Shown: in pieces, positions 10,813-21,920 of the stretch
Numbering within the stretch: position 1 is the stretch's first letter
Layout: each line of letters opens with the position of its first letter
Assembly (NCBI RefSeq): GCF_003255815.1
Contig: NC_037682.1
Location: 17,987,588 to 18,051,587 of the forward strand
Direction: 5' to 3'
Length of the DNA stretch: 64,000 nucleotides
Origin: Theropithecus gelada
Lineage: Eukaryota; Chordata; Mammalia; Primates; Cercopithecidae
Position numbers and translations under genes: made by a program
The notes under the pieces: generated by a model
Told to the model about the DNA's origin: nothing
Database searches by the model: none
The model's input: the letters and a program-made list of their open reading frames with translations, nothing else

Positions 10813-12640
10813 ACTGCCCATTTGGAGGGAACCAGATGTGAGGGTGAGACTGCTACCTGAGCGCTTGGAAGTCGTGTCCCCGGGGAAGCACACATCTGAC
10901 TGCCTGACGTGCTCTGAGAGCGGCAGGCACTGAGCTGGGGACTGCCCTGTCCTGGTAACTACAGTCTCACCCAGCTAGTCGCTGAGCGGCTGATAAACTC
11001 TTCCCATTCATCAATGACAGTTTCCTCTCAGCTGGAAGAAAAAGCTGCCAGGGAGCTGCTCCCCCAACCTTGCTTCTGACGGGGAAGACTCCCCTGGTGC
11101 TGTTGATGAGACAGGAACCAAAGGAGAAAGAAAGCTGAATTTGGAAGGAAGGGCATGTGGGCATATGGGCATGGGATGAATGGATGATTGGATAAAGAAA
11201 TAATCCCAGAAAAATGATTTGAAAAATTAGAAAAAAGTTATGATTCTAAGTTTAAAGGCAAGATGGCAATATGGCACAAGAGGGATAGGAAGCTCTGAGA
11301 TAAATTAGGCTATCCCATTTGCAGAAAATCCCTGTGCAGAGAAAAGGAGAGCCAAAGACACCAGTGTGGCTCTGTAGAGCGCTCTCTAATAAGTTCAAAA
11401 TTTAAAAAGTGGGGTACAAGAGACAGAAGGGAAGGTGAAGTTCGTGATAAACTGAGACTTGGAAAAGGTGCAGACAATAAAAGATATTGCTGGTTATGTT
11501 CAAGCAAGAGGAAAAAGGAGGAGACAGGGTTCCACCTGGGAATGAAGATGTCAGGTTGGCAGTTTTCAGAGAAAGCAGAATAGTCAACCCGGATTTTCTT
11601 CTTTCTCCCGTGAGGAAAAGCACTTCCAGACTGGGAAGAGTTCAGCAAAACACGGGTTAGAGGACAACAACCCCAAATAGAAGGAAAGCGAAGAGAAAAC
11701 CTAACCACCTAGCCAATCAAAATGTGCTGCAAATCCCAAGGTGACGACAGACCTTTGCAGATAAGATCCAGGGACCTTTGCCAATGTGGCTATGAAAGCT
11801 GCGGCGAAAAGGACAGGGGCCGCGGTCCTGGACGGCTGCAAATATCCTGACAAAAAGGAAGAAAAGGGAGATCCTGGGCACATTTGAGGTGAATTCCCTC
11901 AAAATCTGTTCTAGAATATAACATTAAATCATGGATTTGAGAACATCTAGAAAAACAAGTGGTATCTTCACAAAGAACAAGATAATGGTTAAAATAATAA
12001 AAATGTCAACAATAATTTGTTACTTATTTACTCAGAAGGCCATTAGGAAAATTCCTTGGATCATACATAGTGTTCCTTGTTTCCAGTTAAACACTGTCTG
12101 ATGATTGAAGAGACAAGTAGGAAAATATCGATCTCAGAGACTGCCCAGTCGGGTGGATTCATGTAACCGCTGTGCTCCTTCACCCCAGCTGGTTATCGGA
12201 TTGCTGCAGAGCTTGCTGAGGAGGTATGTCTAGTTCTGTGCTCCTAGACCCTGGTCAGCCTAGTAGTGGTCGTGCCCACCACACTCACCACATTTGCAGA
12301 AGGCACCACTGTTGGGATGAAAAGCTGGTATTTCAGAGTCAAGATTCTAAAATAACTTGAAACAGTGGGCTGGAACCAGCAGGATGAAATTTAAAAGAGT
12401 AAATGGAGAGACCTGCATTTAGATTAAAAAAAAAAAAAGTCAGCTGCATAAGCATAGGATCTAGGAAGTTTGGTTTGCCAGAGGTGCCTGAGAAAAAGGC
12501 TGCGGGCTTGCAGCTGATCTCAGGTTGAATAGAACCCGGTAGGAATGGAGCAGCTGCTTAAAAAGATAGTGGCTCTCCCCATCTCTTGTTATTTTAGGTA
12601 CGAAGGAGTGAAACAGTGAAAAATGTCTCCCATATTTTTC
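10813..12640. other. Unique or unclassified ancient repeat sequence
   Basis: AT-rich and purine-rich DNA with frames below 135 codons and no recognisable domain. It contains a 13-A tract near 12427 without a recognisable retroposon upstream. Confidence 0.4.
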
Positions 12641-13066
12641 TCATAGCCATTCCCCTTCTGTGAGGCAACTGCTATTAATGGTTTCTAATAGATCCCCTCA
12701 GAGGTATTCGTTCCAAGCACACATAAGCAAATGCATGCTTTTTCTTTTTTCACATAAATGGTGGTATATTGTGCACCTTCTTTTTTATTTCACTTAACAG
12801 CATATCTTAGCGATTATTTCATATCTGTATACAAAATGATTCCTCATTCTTTTGTAGGGATGCATCGTATTCTACTGTATATATGTATCATAATTTATTG
12901 GTCCTTTTGCTGGACATGTAGATTATTTCCAGTATTTTGCTATTACAAACAATGCTGCAATAAATAACATGGCATTGCTATTATAATGTTTGCTATTACT
13001 AGCCATGCTAAAATGAGTAACATGTAATTCCCAATATGTGGGCATGTATCTGAAAAACGTCTGTTC
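12641..13066 (-). repeat. L1 3' region (old L1M class)
   Basis: Plus strand reads as antisense L1 3' sequence: 'TTTTTTATTTCACTTAACAG', 'GGGATGCATCGTATTCTACT', and 'TTGCTATTACAAACAATGCT' near 12940. It probably continues at 13399-13570 beyond the AluYR insertion. Confidence 0.65.
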
Positions 13067-13079
13067 AAGAAGTAAAATC

Positions 13080-13385
13080 GGCCGGGCGCGGTGGCTCAAG
13101 CCTGTAATCCCAGCACTTTGGGAGGCCGAGACGGGCGGATCACGAGGTCAGGAGATCGAGACCATCCTGGCTAACACGGTGAAACCCCGTCTCTACTAAA
13201 AAATACAAAAACTAGCTGGGCGAAGTGGCGGGCGCCTGTGGTCCCAGCTACTCGGGAGGCTGAGGCAGGAGAATGGCGTGAACCCGGGAGGCGGAGCTTG
13301 CAGTGAGCTGAGATCCGGCCACCGCACTCCAGCCTGGGCGACAGAGCCAGACTCAGTCTCAAAAAAAAAAAAAAAAAAAAAAAAA
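13080..13385 (+). mobile_element. Young AluY of the Old World monkey AluYR type
   Basis: Near-consensus Alu with a perfect 13-bp target duplication AAGAAGTAAAATC at 13067-13079 and 13386-13398. It carries 'GAGATCCGGCC' and 'AACTAGCTGGGCGA' diagnostic bases. Confidence 0.93.
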
Positions 13386-13588
13386 AAGAAGTAAAATCAC
13401 TGACTTTAAAGGGCACGCACATTTTTTCACTTGGTAGATACTGCCCAGTTGTGTCATTTTACCCTCCTACTAAAAATGTATGAATGTCTGTTTCCGTGCA
13501 TCTCACCAGTGGAATGTATTATAAACCTCATTGATCTTTGACAGTTTGAGAGGTAAAAATAATAATAATGGCACGTTATTATAATTTT

Positions 13589-13929
13589 CTTTTTTTCCCT
13601 TTTTTTTTCTTTCTTTCTTTTTTTTTTTTTTTTTTGAGAGAGAGGGTCTTGGTCTGTCACCCAGACTGGAGTGCAGTGGTGCCATCACGGCTCACTGCAG
13701 CTTCAACCTCCTGGGTTCAAGCCATCCTCCCACTTCAGCCTCCTGAGTAGCTGGAACTATGGGTGTGTGAGACCAAGCCCAGCTAATTTTTTTTTCTTTT
13801 TTTGTGTGGAGATGGGGTTCTCACCATGTTGCCAAGGCTGGTCTCGAACTCCTGGCCTCAAGTAATCCTCCCACCACCCTAGGGCTCCCAATGTGTTGGG
13901 ATGACAGACATGAGCCACCACGCCCAGCC
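13589..13929 (-). repeat. Alu (AluJ-like)
   Basis: Diverged antisense Alu with a long C/T-interrupted T head, ending '...ACGCCCAGCC'. Confidence 0.9.
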
Positions 13930-14037
13930 CACAATACTTATGAAATAAGTTTGGTCTGACAGGATTGGCATCGGCATCCACTGGCTTCCAGAATAAAGTC
14001 TGGATGGCATAGCCTGGCATTTGAAATCCTTCATGAG

Positions 14038-14338
14038 GCCGGTGCAGTGGCTCACGCCTATAATCCTAGCACTTTGGGAGGCCAAGGCGGGCGGATCACC
14101 TGAGGTGGGGAGTTCAAGACCAGCCTGATCAACATGGAGAAACTCCGTCTCTACTAAAAATACAAAATTAGCTGGGCATGGTGGCACATGCTTGTAATCC
14201 CAGCTACTCAGGAGGCTGAGGCAGGAGGATCACTTGAACCCAGGAGGCAGAGGTTGCAGTGAGCTGAGATCGCACCATTGCACTCCAGCCTGGGCGACAA
14301 GGTGAAACTCTGTCTCAAAAAATAAAAATAAATAAAAA
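14038..14338 (+). repeat. Alu
   Basis: Sense Alu with an A-rich (AAAT)n tail. 'TCCTTCATGA' flanks it on the left and recurs after the tail. Confidence 0.92.
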
Positions 14339-14454
14339 GTCCTTCATGATTGGATTCAACCACATTTTTCTGGACCTGTCTCCCATCAGTACCTACATAT
14401 TCCATACTGCAGCCACACCAATATTATTATTCGATTTTCAAACACACCAAACAG

Positions 14455-14640
14455 TAGTAACAGCCAACACATACTGAGTGCTCACAGTATACTAGACTCT
14501 GTGCTAAACGTCTTTAATCCTTGCAGCAATGAGGCATACTTTTATTATCCCCATTTCATAGGTGGGGAAACTGAGGTCACACAAATAATGAAGAAGCTGG
14601 GATTCAAACCAAGGCAGTCTGATGCCAGCCACTACTCTTC
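14455..14640 (+). repeat. MIR
   Basis: Well-preserved MIR: 'ACACATACTGAGTGCTCACA', 'TTATCCCCATTTCATAGG', 'GGGAAACTGAGGTCACACAA' and 'GGGATTCAAACCAAGGCAG' in order. Confidence 0.8.
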
Positions 14641-14835
14641 ACCATGATTCTGAATTGCCTAAGTGTGTTACCTCCTGCTCCCTGCTCCTTTCTTCCAGAA
14701 TGCTCTTCAGTCTATTGTTACCTGTCAAAGTCCAGTGCAGCCTTCACTGCTTCGTTTAGGTAGTACCTCTCTGATCAAGCCTAGCTGGATCCCTCCACTT
14801 AGAATTAGTTTATCTTCCTAATTTCCACCCGCCCA
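14641..14835 (-). repeat. L2 fragment
   Basis: 'CTCCTTTCTTCCAGAATGCT' and 'AAGTCCAGTGCAGCCTTCAC' match the antisense L2 3' end. Confidence 0.5.
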
Positions 14836-14839
14836 CAAG

Positions 14840-14908
14840 GAATGGAGTGCAGGAGTGCCATCTTGGCTCACTGCAGCCTCCACCTACTGGCTCAAGTGAT
14901 CCTCTCGC
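14840..14908 (-). repeat. Alu fragment
   Basis: About 70 bp of right-arm Alu ('GGAGTGCAGGAGTGCCATCT') without a head or left arm. Confidence 0.75.
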
Positions 14909-14975
14909 ACCTTCTGGTTTGTGTTTCTGCCTACTCTTTTAAAAACTGAGGGGACAGTGATAAATTGCTATATGC

Positions 14976-15277
14976 GGCCGGGCGCGGTGGCTCAAGCCTG
15001 TAATCCCAGCACTTTGGGAGGCCGAGACGGGCGGATCACGAGGTCAAGAGATCGAGACCATCCTGGCGAGCACGGTGAAACCCCGTCTCTACTAAATAGT
15101 ACAAAAAACTAGCTGGGCGAGGTGGCGGGCGCCTGTAGTCCCAGCTACTCGGGAGGCTGAGGCAGGAGAATGGCGTAAACCCGGGAGGCGGAGCTTGCAG
15201 TGAGCTGAGATCCGGCCACTGCACTCCAGCCTGGGCGACAGAGCGAGACTCCGTCTCAAAAAAAAAAAAAAAAAAAA
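14976..15277 (+). mobile_element. Young AluYR-type element
   Basis: Near-consensus AluY with the same diagnostic bases as the copy at 13080. Flanked by AAATTGCTATATGC at 14962-14975 and 15278-15291. Confidence 0.93.
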
Positions 15278-15475
15278 AAATTGCTATATGCCTCTCCCTG
15301 CCCCCTCCCCTCCTCCTCCAGCAGTTACTCAACTGGGTTGTAGACGATGTTTACATTCAAGCTGTCTCGCCAGTCACTCAGGACTCATCTGACCTACACT
15401 CTAGCTGGCTCTATACCGGGGTGAACACAGACAAAGCAATTCAACACAACCCCTCACCAGTCAGAATCAGAATGT

Positions 15476-15618
15476 GACCAGACATAATGGCATGCACCTA
15501 TAATCCCAGCTCCTTGGGAGGCTGAGGCAGGAGGACTGTGTGAGCCTAGGTGTTCAAGGCAGGGCTGGGCAACAAAGTGAGACCCTATCTCAAAAAAAAA
15601 AAAAGTAAGTAAAAAAAA
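15476..15618 (+). repeat. Single-arm Alu
   Basis: Starts at an Alu-like 5' end and jumps from 'AATGGCATGCACCTATAATC' to the right-arm end, finishing in 13 A. Confidence 0.8.
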
Positions 15619-15628
15619 GCTGGGTGGA

Positions 15629-15965
15629 CAAGGTGGCTCTTGCCTGTAATCCCAGCACTTTGGGAGGCTGAGGTGGGTGGACACTTTGGGAGGCCAAGAC
15701 AGGTGGATCAAGAGGTCAGTAGTTCGAGACCAGTCGGGCCAAGCTGGTGAAACCCCGCCTTTACTAAAAAAATACAAAAATTAGCCAGGCATGGTGGCGG
15801 GCACCTGTAATCCCAGCTACTTGGGAGGCTGAGGCAGGAGAATTGCTTGAACCCGGGATGCAGAGGTTGCAGTGAGCCGAGATCACGTCACTGCACTCCA
15901 GCCTGGGCGACAGAGCAAGACTCCGTCTCAAATAAAAAAAAAAGAAAAGAAAGAAAAGAAAAAAA
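15629..15965 (+). repeat. Alu with a short internal duplication
   Basis: Sense Alu in which the 'CACTTTGGGAGGCTGAGG' segment occurs twice in tandem (about 26-bp unit, 15656-15707). The tail is (AAAAG)n. Confidence 0.88.
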
Positions 15966-16436
15966 GCCACAGGAGCCACAGGGCTTCTGTCTCTCAACTC
16001 ATCTTGGCAGGACACAGCCTTCCTTTTCTCCCTTCCTGCAGGCCATGGAGACCCAAACACCGTCTCCTGCCAGGGCCAATGCTACCACTGTTTCCACTCA
16101 CAGAACAGTGGGTTTTTTCTCCACCCTCTCCAACTGAAAAGCTGACTTCTGCCCCCAAAGATGTGCAGATCTTGGTGTCAATGTGCAGCATTCTATAGCC
16201 AGACATAGGATTTGGGTCTCCTGACAGTCTGGAGTTATTTGTGCCTCCTATGTCTTCTGCTAACATGGGTCAAGGAGAACCTGCAACAACAGTTCAGGGA
16301 ATGAGCCTGGGTATGGGGAGAAACTTGGTGGCTGTCCTGCATCTTCAGCCAGTTTTGACCAGGTCTGGTTACCCCAGTGTTCCAACTCTCTGTTGCTACA
16401 GTAACCCAAAACTTACTGGTTTAAAACAGCAACAAT
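15966..16436. other. Unique intergenic sequence
   Basis: Overlapping frames of 70-108 codons on both strands show no domain or motif that I recognise. Confidence 0.4.
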
Positions 16437-16732
16437 CAGCTGAGGGTGGTGGCTCACACCTGTAATCCCAGCACTTTGGGAGGCCGAGGCTGGTAGATCA
16501 CTTGAAGTCAGGAGTTTAAGACCAGCCTGGTCAATATGATGAAACCCCGTCTCTACTAAAAATACAAAAAAAGTTAGCTGGGTGTGGTGGCAGGCACCTG
16601 TAATCCCAGCTACTCGGGAGGCTGAGGCAAGAGAATCACTTGAACCCGGGAGGCAGAGGTTGCAGTGAGCTGAGATTGCGCCACTGCACTCCAGCCTGGG
16701 TGACACAGTGAGATTCCATCTCAAAAAAAATA
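16437..16732 (+). repeat. Alu
   Basis: Sense AluS-like element ending in a short A tail. Confidence 0.92.
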
Positions 16733-17035
16733 CCAACAGCAAACCCAGCAACAATCATCTTTATTCCTTGCGGGTCTGGTGGAGCACTAGGTTCAGCTAG
16801 GCAGTTTTCATTCAGGGCCACTCACACAGTTGCAGTCAGACAGAGGCCATGCCTGGTGTCCTCTTAAAGGCTTCCGCACATCCATGTCACTGGCAGTGAT
16901 GCTGGTACCTCAGCTGGGGCCAGGCCAGCTTCGTGGCCCCACAGCTTGTATGGCTGAGCAAGGTGCCACACTTGGAAGAGCCCTGTGCTTGGTTTAAAGC
17001 TCTAAATTCTTAGAACAGTAGGCTCCACATTTTTT

Positions 17036-17632
17036 CTTTTTTTTTTTGAGACAGGGTCTCACCCTGTCGCCTAGTCTGGAGAGCAGTGGCACGATGTCGG
17101 CTTGCTGCAACCTCTGCCTCGCAGATTCAAGCAATCCTCATGCCCCAGCCTCCTGAGTAGCTGGGACCACAGGTGCGTGCCGTCACACCCGGCTAATTTT
17201 TTTTTTTTTTTTTGAGATGGAGTCTTGCTCTGTTGCCCAGGCTGGAGTGCAGTGGTATGATCTCGGCTCACTGCAACCTCCACCTCCCAGGTTCAAGCGA
17301 TTCTCCTGCCTCAGCCTCCCGAGTAGCTGGGATTACAGGCACGCACCACCACACCTGGCTAATCTTTGTATTTTTAGTAGAGACAGGGTTTCACTATGTT
17401 GGTCGGGCTGGTCTCGAACTCCTGACCTTAGGTGATCCGCCCACTTTGGCCTCCCAAAGTGCTGGGATTACAGGCGTGAGCCACCATGCCTGGCCATTTT
17501 TTGTATTTACTTTAGAGACGGGGTTTCGCCATGTTGGCCAGGCTGGTCTCAAACTCCTGGCCTCAAGTGATCTACCTGCCTTGGCCTCCCAAAGTGCTGG
17601 GATTAAAGGCATAAGCCACCACGCTCGGCCCC
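17036..17632 (-). repeat. Alu split by a second Alu
   Basis: Outer antisense right arm (17036-17196) and left arm (17496-17632) separated by a complete same-strand Alu at the middle linker. Confidence 0.88.
17197..17495 (-). repeat. Alu nested in an Alu linker
   Basis: Complete antisense AluS-like copy with a 17-T head, ending '...CATGCCTGGCC'. Confidence 0.88.
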
Positions 17633-17639
17633 TCCACAA

Positions 17640-18390
17640 TTTCATTTTGCACTGGACTCTGCAAATGATGTAGCTGGTCCTGACTAGGGCTGTTAGCCAC
17701 AATATTTACACGTGGCCTTTCCATGTGACCTAGGCTTCCTCACAGCCTGATGGCTAGGCTCCAGGGATGAGGGTTTCAAGAGAGAGATCCAAGCAGCAGT
17801 GGCATCACCTTTCAATGACGTAACGTAACTCATCCTTTGCATGAGGACTGGCAAGGTCACATTGTAAGAAGAGCACATGGGATAGGAGATGACACAGTCA
17901 CATTTGAAAATGTAATTTGCCACGTCAGGTCATGAGCAGGTCACCTCCTGGTCCATCTGCAGAAGGGGCCCAGGGGATTCAGTTCTGCCTTCTAGGAAGG
18001 CCAGTGTTGGGATCTTAGAGCCCTGCTGGGAAAAAGGCCAGGGGAGAGTTGGGAACTTGGTCTTCGCAAGCACTCCCAGCTTCCCCTCTCCGGGGTCACT
18101 TACCAAGTGCTCAGAGGAATTGGAACCAAGAGCAGTGGGGCAGGAGCGTGACCAGGAGCCCTAAAGTTGGCTCCCCTGGAGGGCTGAAATCTCCGAGAAA
18201 GGCAAGGACTCAGCGCCCAGACGTATGTTTCTCCTGCTGGCATCTCTGCTTGGCTAACATTCCTCCTCTTTCATTTCTCCCCGGGGCATGTTGTTGTCTT
18301 TCTCATTAACTTCCCCTCAACTCCCAGCAAGGTCTGTGGACTGTGAGCTTTGCTAATTCCCTGTAATCCACTGGCAAAGCAGGAAGCTAA
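17640..18390. other. Unique intergenic sequence
   Basis: No recognisable gene or young repeat. Short frames only. Confidence 0.4.
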
Positions 18391-18394
18391 TTAA

Positions 18395-18860
18395 ATTGTG
18401 AGCTGTGTGCTCACTCTGTCAGTCTCTGAATCTCTCTTCTCAGTACCTCTCCCATCTGTCTCTTCCCTTCTCATTGCCCCTGGATAGTTTACTTTCATCT
18501 GGACACTTTCAGTATTTTCTCACCCATCTGCCTGCCTCTCCCCTCGTCGTCTTTCTCCTGCCTTTCAATCTGCAGAGTAATCTTCTTAAAATACAGCTTT
18601 GAGCACACCTTCTTCTCCTCTACTGTAAGGTAAAAGCTCGTTAGCTCAGTAGTTAAGCCCCACACTCCTTACCTGCCATAACTTCCCATCACAAACCCTT
18701 CTCCACAACCAAGCCTGGTACATTTCCTTCCCTAAGCTCCACCTATGCCACCTCCTCACCTTGGCTCACATTCTTATCTTTGACTGGATTCCACCCCCTC
18801 ACTCCTCCATCTCCACTCCAACTCACCCTGTCAAAATCCTCACCATTATTTAGAAAGAGC
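18395..18860 (-). repeat. L2 fragment
   Basis: Pyrimidine-rich antisense L2: 'AATCTTCTTAAAATACAGCT', 'CACACTCCTTACCTGCCATA' and 'CACCTATGCCACCTCCTCAC' fall in the usual L2 order. Confidence 0.6.
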
Positions 18861-18867
18861 CTCTTCG

Positions 18868-19168
18868 GGCCGGGCACGGTGGCTCACGCCTGTAATCCCA
18901 GCACTTTGGGAGGCCAAGGCAGGCGGATCACGAGGTCAGGAGATCGAGACCATCCTGGCCAACATAGTGAAACCCTGTCTCTACCAAAAATACAAAAAAA
19001 TTAGCTGGGTATGGTGGTGCACACCTGTAGTCCCAGCTACTCAGGAGGCTGAGGCAGGAGAATCGCTTGAACCCAGGAGGCAGAGGTTGCAGTGAGCTGA
19101 GATCACGCCACTGCACTCCAGCCTGGACGACAGAGTAAGACTCTTGTTCCCCCCTCCCAAAAAAAAAA
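18868..19168 (+). repeat. Alu
   Basis: Sense AluS/Y-like element with a C-interrupted tail. Confidence 0.92.
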
Positions 19169-19194
19169 TGCTGAGAGAGAATCAGAGAAAGGGA

Positions 19195-19275
19195 GGCTGC
19201 AGAGTATAGTGGTTAAGGACTGGGTTTGGGAGCCAGATAGACCTGGGTTTAAATCCTACTCCTGCATTAACTTGT
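19195..19275 (-). repeat. MIR fragment
   Basis: 'TATAGTGGTTAAGGACTGGG' and 'GACCTGGGTTTAAATCCTAC' are the reverse complement of the MIR 3' end. Confidence 0.65.
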
Positions 19276-19280
19276 CTGAT

Positions 19281-19467
19281 CCAGAAGGGACGCATGGCCC
19301 TAAGAAGGGTTGTGGCTGCCCTAGGTTGGCTTCCAGCCTTCCCCAGCTCTCCTGCGACATCCCTGTGTGGCTCATTCCACCCTTACCATGCCTCCTGTCC
19401 TCCCCATAGTCCTGTGGCCCAAGCTTTTCAAGCTGGTGAAGGAGAGAGTTGTGATCCCAAGAAGGAG
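19281..19467 (+). repeat. Exon-like block, copy 1 of a 2.46-kb-spaced duplication
   Basis: About 187 bp shared in direct orientation with 21729-21920. It contains a pyrimidine-rich tract with an AG at 19408-19409. This is followed by an open segment reading LWPKLFKLVKE and then a potential GT donor after 19468. No gene family is recognised. It could be part of a non-coding transcript or an old unclassified repeat. Confidence 0.6.
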
Positions 19468-19878
19468 GGTGAGCGAGCGGGAAAATGAGACAAAGAGAGG
19501 AAACAGAATAAAGCGCACAGACACCAGCGGGTTTTCACCGTGGAGAACTGAGCTCGGCTGGAGTCTCTCTGAGTCTGAAACAGACCTGGAATTGGGATGT
19601 GGAATGCTCCCACAGAGGGACCAGAAAGCTGGGGTATTTACCCCGAACTCTGGACAATTGGCTGGGGTTGCTCTGGGGGTATTAACTCCACAGCCCTTTG
19701 GGCCTGCCCCACACTCACTCCCATAGCTGAAAATGCCCTCAGGAGGGACACAGGAAGCAGGGGCCTGGTCAGGAACTATCTGTGGGTGCCCTCCTGGTAG
19801 GCCTGGAGGTGTGGGTGGGGCATTGACAGCATCTACTACACTCAGGGAAAGGAACCTGCTATTAAAATTATTGTTGTC

Positions 19879-20163
19879 AGCCAGGTGCCGTGGCTCACGC
19901 CTGTAATCCCAGCATTTTGGGAGGCTAAGGCAGGTGGATTACTTGAAGTCAGGAGTTCAAGACCAGCCTGGCCAACCCGTCTCTACTAAAAATACAAAAA
20001 TGTGGTGGCACATGCCTGTAATCCCAGCTACTCAGGAAGCTGAGGCAGGAGAATTGCTTGAACCCAGGAGGCGGAGGTTGCAGTGAGCCGAGATCGCACC
20101 ATTGCACTCCAGCCTAGGTAACGAGCGAAATTCCGTCTCAAAAAATAAAAACAAAAATATATA
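19879..20163 (+). repeat. Alu
   Basis: Sense Alu with a deleted linker segment, flanked by AAAATTATTGTTGTC at 19864-19878 and 20164-20178. Confidence 0.9.
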
Positions 20164-20189
20164 AAAATTATTGTTGTCTATTAGCTGTC

Positions 20190-20294
20190 ACGTGGTGGCA
20201 GGCTGAGGGGGGAGGATCACTTGAGCCCAGGCTGCAGTGAGCCAAGATCGTGCCACTGCACTCCAGCCTGGGTGACAGAGTAAGAACCTATCTC
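20190..20294 (+). repeat. Right-arm Alu fragment
   Basis: Starts at 'GTGGTGGCAGGCTGAGG' and ends 'AACCTATCTC' without its own A tail because another Alu abuts it. Confidence 0.8.
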
Positions 20295-20580
20295 AGCCGG
20301 GCACGCCTGAAATTCCAGCATTTTGGGAGGCCGAGGCGGGCAGATCACCCGAGGTCGGGAGTTTGAGAACAGCCTGACCAACATAGAGAAACTCCCACCT
20401 CTACTAAAAATACAAAATTAGCCGAGTGTGGTGGCACACGCCTGTAATCCCAGCTACTCATGAAGCTGAGGCAGGAAAATCACTTGAACCCAGGAGGGGG
20501 GGTTGCAGTGAGCCAAGATCGCTCCATTGCACTCCAGCCTGGGCAATAAGAGCGAAACTCCATCTCAAGAAAAAAAAAAA
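20295..20580 (+). repeat. Alu
   Basis: Sense Alu with a shortened 5' end ('AGCCGGGCACGCCTG') and an A-rich tail. Confidence 0.9.
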
Positions 20581-20649
20581 GCCCATCTCAATTTATATAT
20601 ATTTGAATGTTATTTTTTTAACTTTATTATTTTTTTAAAGTGATGGGGT

Positions 20650-20948
20650 CAGCTGGGCGTGGTGGCTCACACCTACAATCCCAGCACTTTGGGAGGCCAA
20701 GGCAGGCAGATCACGAGGTCAGGAGTTCAAGACTAGCCTGACCAACATGGTGAAACCCCATGTCTACTAAAAATACAAAATATTAGCCAGGTGTGCTGGC
20801 GTACCCCTGTAATCCCAGCTACTCAGGAGGCTGAGGCAGGAGAATCGCTTGAACCCGGGAGGTAGAGGTTGCAGTGAGCTGAGATCGCAGCATTGCACTC
20901 CAGCCTGGGCAACAGAGTGAGAGTCTGTCTCGAAAAAAAAAAGAGAAA
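20650..20948 (+). repeat. Alu
   Basis: Complete sense AluS-like element. Confidence 0.92.
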
Positions 20949-20950
20949 GA

Positions 20951-21064
20951 GGTGGGGTCTCACTCTGTTGCCCAAGCTGGTCTCAAACTTCTGAGCTCAA
21001 GGGATCTTCCCACCTTGGCCTCCCAAAGTGCTAATATTACAGGCGTGAGCCACCATGCCCAGCC
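20951..21064 (-). repeat. Left-monomer Alu
   Basis: About 114 bp antisense monomer (FLAM-like) from 'GGGGTCTCACTCTGTTGCCC' to '...CATGCCCAGCC'. Confidence 0.8.
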
Positions 21065-21103
21065 ATACCCATCTCAATTTAAAAATAAATAAAATAATTG
21101 TTG

Positions 21104-21326
21104 TTTAAGACCAGCCTGGGCAATGGAGTGAGACCTCATCTCTACAAAAAATTTTTAAAAAAATTATCCAGGCATGGTGGCCTGCACTTGTAGTCCCAGC
21201 TACCTGGGAGGCTGAGGTGGGAGAGTCACTTGAGCCCGCAAGGTCAAAGCTGCAGTGAGCCAAGATCATACCACTGCACTCCAGCCCAGGTGACACATCA
21301 AGACCTTGTCTCAAAAATAAATAAAA
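21104..21326 (+). repeat. 5'-truncated AluJ-like
   Basis: Starts within the left arm at 'AAGACCAGCCTGGGCAATG' and ends in an (AAAT)n tail. Confidence 0.88.
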
Positions 21327-21728
21327 TTGTGGCTGCAAAACAAGAAAGGAGGGAGCAGGAACTATAACCAGCCTAGGGCTTTTCTCTGGATCCTGCTGCC
21401 ACCTCTTCTTAACTCCCATTCTGGAGCCCAACCATCTGCCTTACACCTACCAGCTCATGGCATCATCTTTCTCTATATCCCTTTCCCAGTGAATTCCTCC
21501 CTATCCCAGTCACCTGATGCAAATCCTGATGTCATCTGCCCCAGCCACCTATCTCTACCTCAACCCTGACTTCTCTGGTTAGAACTCTTGTGAACCCAGG
21601 GAGTGTCAAATCCCAGCCTGAACTGAACCTCAACTGGGATTATACTATCCTATAACATACCTTCTCCCCTCTCCTCCCCTCCCACCATTGGAATCACGCC
21701 CTCAGGAGAACAGCCCCACTCTTCTGGT

Positions 21729-21920
21729 CCAGAAGGGGCCCATGGCCCTAAGAAGGACCACAGGTTGGCTTTTGGCCTCCCCCAGCTCTCCTTCGACATC
21801 CCCCAGCTCTCCTTCGACATCCCTGCGTGGCTCATCCCACCCTCACCCTGCCTCTTGTCCTCCCCACAGTCCTGTGGCCAAAGCTTTTCAAGCTGGTGAA
21901 GGAGACAGTTGTGATCTGAC
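21729..21920 (+). repeat. Exon-like block, copy 2
   Basis: Direct-orientation relative of 19281-19467, again with a pyrimidine tract, an AG at 21868-21869 and LWPKLFKLVKE, but with a TGA soon after. It also carries its own 21-bp tandem duplication (CCCAGCTCTCCTTCGACATC occurs twice, 21780-21823). Confidence 0.6.

Noticed and set aside
18628..18665. tRNA-like 'GTTAGCTCAGTAGTTAAG'
   Set aside because: Resembles a tRNA A box but there is no B box or cloverleaf, and it lies within an L2 fragment.
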